From assembly GCA_023416995.1 (NCBI GenBank), contig JAEZGI010000077.1, positions 219,874 through 283,873 on the forward strand: a stretch of 64,000 nucleotides of DNA, in the 5' to 3' direction. This document shows, in pieces, positions 61,978-64,000 of this stretch. Below the pieces are notes generated by a model. That model worked only from the letters and a program-made list of their open reading frames with translations, made no database searches and was not told where the DNA came from. Source of the stretch: Bacteroidota bacterium. GTDB lineage: Bacteria; Bacteroidota; Bacteroidia; Chitinophagales; Chitinophagaceae. Numbering within the stretch: the first letter of the stretch is position 1; every line of letters begins with the position of its first letter. A program made the position numbers and the translations under genes.

Positions 61978-62892
61978 ATGAGCCGACAATCGGATATATT
62001 ACATATTAACAGCATCTCTGAACTAATGCGTGAACTTGGTTTTCCTGCACCATTGCACCCGTTGGTTGCGCTTGTTGACTATGAAAATACAAGGGTGAAT
62101 ACGCCCGAACCAGGCCGGAAACTGACCATTGACTTTTACAAAATATCATTTAAAAACAAGTATCAGGGGCGTGTACGATACGGCCAGGGACACTATGATT
62201 TCGACGAAGGTGGCCTGGCATTTCTGAAGCCAAAACAGGTTGTAACTACACCTGGTGATACAAACAGTTACGAAGGATTTGCATTGTATTTCCATGCAGA
62301 TCTTCTCCGGAATTATCCACTCGGTAGCACTATATCCCATTTCGGTTTCTTTTCCTATGATGTTTCCGAAGCGTTGTTTTTATCGGCTAACGAGAAACAG
62401 ATTGTGACCGGAATATTTGCTTCCATTTCATCTGAGTTGGCTAACAATATTGATCAGTTCAGCCAGGATATCCTGGTTTCACAAATTGAATTGTTACTCA
62501 ATTTCAGCAAACGGTTTTATAATCGTCAGTTTATAACGCGGAAGACAATAAATCACGGTATCATTAATGCGTTGGATAAACTGCTGGACAACTATTTTCA
62601 AAACAACATCGCTTTAAAAGAAGGGTTGCCTACTGTGCAGGAGCTTTGTCGTCAGTTGAATTTATCACCACGTTATTTAAGCGATCTGCTTGGTTCATTA
62701 ACAGGGCGAAACACGCAACAGTATATCCAGGATAAGATCCTTGAGCAGTCCAAAGATTTGCTTTCCACTACGTCAATGTCGGTGTCAGAGGTTGCTTATA
62801 CTCTTGGGTTTGAACATCCGCAGTCATTCATCAAGTTCTTCAGATCGAGGTCAAACATGACACCGTTGAAGTTCAGACAGTCATTTGATTAA
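61978..62892 (+). CDS. AraC-family transcriptional regulator
   Basis: A 304-aa regulator: an N-terminal cupin-type sensor region (about 30-180; FLKPKQVVTTPGDTNSYEGFALYFHADLL is typical) and a C-terminal AraC DNA-binding domain (about 215-304). The two helix-turn-helix motifs are in TVQELCRQLNLSPRYLSDLLGSLTG and SVSEVAYTLGFEHPQSFIKFFRSRSNMTPLKFRQ. It probably regulates the SDR gene directly upstream and possibly the divergent MBL. Confidence 0.92.
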   Translation: MSRQSDILHINSISELMRELGFPAPLHPLVALVDYENTRVNTPEPGRKLTIDFYKISFKNKYQGRVRYGQGHYDFDEGGLAFLKPKQVVTTPGDTNSYEGFALYFHADLLRNYPLGSTISHFGFFSYDVSEALFLSANEKQIVTGIFASISSELANNIDQFSQDILVSQIELLLNFSKRFYNRQFITRKTINHGIINALDKLLDNYFQNNIALKEGLPTVQELCRQLNLSPRYLSDLLGSLTGRNTQQYIQDKILEQSKDLLSTTSMSVSEVAYTLGFEHPQSFIKFFRSRSNMTPLKFRQSFD

Positions 62893-62918
62893 ACAATCAG
62901 TGGCCACTGTTGTTTCTG

Positions 62919-63257
62919 CTAAGCTTTTTTTACAAACTCTGATTTAAGCGCCATCGCTCCGAATCCGTCGATCCTGCAATCAATATTATGATCACTATCA
63001 ACCAGCCGGATGTTTCTTACTTTGGTGCCGGCTTTGATACTTTGTGAGGTTCCTTTAACGGGCAGGTTTTTTATCGTTACCACTGAATCACCATTTTGAA
63101 GTACGTTGCCGTTAGCATCTTTCACTATAAATGCCTGGTCGGTATCGTTGGTTTCGTTTGGGTTCCATTCATGTCCGCATTCAGGACATGCCAGCAAGTC
63201 ATTTATTTCGTAGGTGTAAGTCGATTTGCACATCGGGCAGGGAGAAAGCTCAGCCAT
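62919..63257 (-). CDS. yjdM: YjdM/PhnA-family zinc-ribbon protein
   Basis: A 112-aa protein with an N-terminal zinc ribbon (CPMCKSTYTYEINDLLACPECG, four Cys) and a C-terminal SH3-like domain (VKDANGNVLQNGDSVVTIKNLPVKG). This matches the YjdM family, formerly called PhnA because it lies near phosphonate genes in E. coli. The function is not established. Confidence 0.9.
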   Translation of the reverse strand: MAELSPCPMCKSTYTYEINDLLACPECGHEWNPNETNDTDQAFIVKDANGNVLQNGDSVVTIKNLPVKGTSQSIKAGTKVRNIRLVDSDHNIDCRIDGFGAMALKSEFVKKA

Positions 63258-63387
63258 TTCTTATGATTAAAGTTTTGCGCAAGGTAAAACTTTCTTCTGT
63301 CATACTGGTTGTGACTGGCCGAAGCCTTGTGCAACAACTGCTTTATAATAAATATTTTTTTGACTTTAGTTGATTTTTTATTCCCGT

Positions 63388-64000
63388 TTATACTGTTGGT
63401 AACGCCCCACCATCAACCGCGTAATTAGTACCTGTGATATACCTCGCTTCCGGAGATGCCAAAAAGGCTACAAGGCTGGCCACTTCTTCAGACTCACCCA
63501 TTCTGCCTAAAGGAACACCGAGTTTGTCCATTATTCCTTTAAACGCTTCTTCAGATGTTATGTTTGATGATTTTGCAAGGTTATCAATGAACCCAAGCAT
63601 CAGCGGTGTTTTCACGACACCCGGTGAAACTACATTTACCCGGATTCCCTTTGGTCCCAGTTCGCTTGCCAACGCTTTGCTATAAACATTCAGAGCAGCT
63701 TTTGCAGAAGAATAAGACATGGTCATTTCCCAGATAGGTAGTTTGGCAGCGCCTGTAGAGATGTTGATAATGCTTCCGCTTCTTTGTTCAATCATTGTTG
63801 GTAGTAAAGCCTTGTTGATACGAACGACAGACATAAAATTCAGTTGCCAGTCATTGTTATAGTGTTCATCAGAAAGGGTGCTGAAGCCACCACCGGGACT
63901 TAAATTTGAACCCGCGTTGTTCACGATGATATCTATCCTTCCATATTTATCCAGTAACTGTTTTGCGATTGCTTCTGCGCTTTCGGGTTTTGCAAGGTCC
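63388..64000 (-). CDS. Short-chain dehydrogenase/reductase (5' end cut by window)
   Basis: The C-terminal 204 codons are present and the N-terminal Rossmann GxxxGIG motif lies beyond the right edge. Visible are IDIIVNNAGSNLSPGGGF, the catalytic YSSAK (Tyr-x3-Lys) and the C-terminal SPEARYITGTNYAVDGGALP, typical of FabG-like SDRs. A start at the Met of MNNAGSN (63924) would cut off the cofactor site, so the gene continues off the edge. Confidence 0.92.
   Translation of the reverse strand, partial: DLAKPESAEAIAKQLLDKYGRIDIIVNNAGSNLSPGGGFSTLSDEHYNNDWQLNFMSVVRINKALLPTMIEQRSGSIINISTGAAKLPIWEMTMSYSSAKAALNVYSKALASELGPKGIRVNVVSPGVVKTPLMLGFIDNLAKSSNITSEEAFKGIMDKLGVPLGRMGESEEVASLVAFLASPEARYITGTNYAVDGGALPTV

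Noticed and set aside
63388..63924. SDR starting at the Met of MNNAGSN
   Set aside because: The frame continues upstream to the window edge with typical SDR sequence (KYGRIDIIVNNAG), so that Met is internal.
1..64000. CRISPR arrays, insertion sequences, prophage or defence genes
   Set aside because: Looked for regularly spaced palindromic repeats, transposase or integrase motifs and known defence families in all main genes; none seen. The only tandem repeat has no unique spacers.

Overview
The window is an ordinary stretch of chromosome from a member of the Bacteroidota, most likely the family Chitinophagaceae (family level is inference). Pointers are a fused SecDF, a long Bacteroidota-type NusB (about 306 aa), the futalosine menaquinone enzyme MqnE, GMC dehydrogenase plus gluconate 2-dehydrogenase subunit 3 and DUF1080 proteins, many lipoproteins, and repeated matches to the Bacteroidota promoter consensus TTG-N17-23-TAnnTTTG. 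I see about 50 protein genes, two of them cut by the window edges. I see no rRNA, no tRNA, no CRISPR array, no insertion sequence, no phage gene and no recognisable defence system.

Layout. 1-3.2 kb: GH29 fucosidase (cut), divergent from an operon of a SnoaL-like protein, glycosylasparaginase and CutC. 3.3-6.6 kb: a TonB-like lipoprotein, then pyruvate kinase and phosphofructokinase. 6.8-10.1 kb: an RmlD-like reductase and two arginine-deiminase superfamily enzymes. 10.4-16.1 kb: acyl-CoA dehydrogenase, an ABC exporter pair, YggS and an M20 amidohydrolase. 16.1-25.5 kb: GlnRS, IscA/ErpA, a conserved membrane protein, a methylmalonyl-CoA-mutase-type large subunit, SecDF and an aspartate aminotransferase. 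25.5-26.3 kb: an 850-base gene-free region with a G-rich 43-bp tandem repeat. 26.3-32.7 kb: two tandem M14 carboxypeptidase-family genes (one apparently catalytically dead), CoaE, YajC, a DUF1573 lipoprotein, NusB and a small lipoprotein. 32.9-38.2 kb: GroES-GroEL, DUF1080, DUF985 cupin, an HU-fold membrane protein, a small membrane protein and an FKBP lipoprotein. 38.2-46.5 kb: serine dehydratase, a three-gene periplasmic sugar-oxidation operon, MqnE, a nucleoside transporter and thioredoxin. 46.6-57.3 kb: DnaE, an NlpC/P60 lipoprotein, a flippase, an M1 aminopeptidase, a peptide-binding lipoprotein and MsrA. 57.5-64 kb: a MutS2-type ATPase, a CBS protein, a GOB-like metallo-beta-lactamase, an SDR plus AraC regulator, YjdM and a second SDR (cut).

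How it fits together. Much of the content is housekeeping (glycolysis, translation, secretion, chaperones, replication) mixed with secreted catabolism of glycoproteins, peptides and oxidised sugars. The most unusual item is the repeat region at 25.7-26.0 kb. Three consecutive units each carry TTG-N17-TAGTTTTG, a full match to the Bacteroidota promoter consensus. They point at the 3' end of the M14 operon, while hairpins on the opposite strand suggest minus-strand RNA through the same region. The second notable item is the M14 pair, where one paralogue has lost all three zinc ligands and the catalytic Glu but keeps its acidic Asp-rich inserts. Nothing here was checked by database search.
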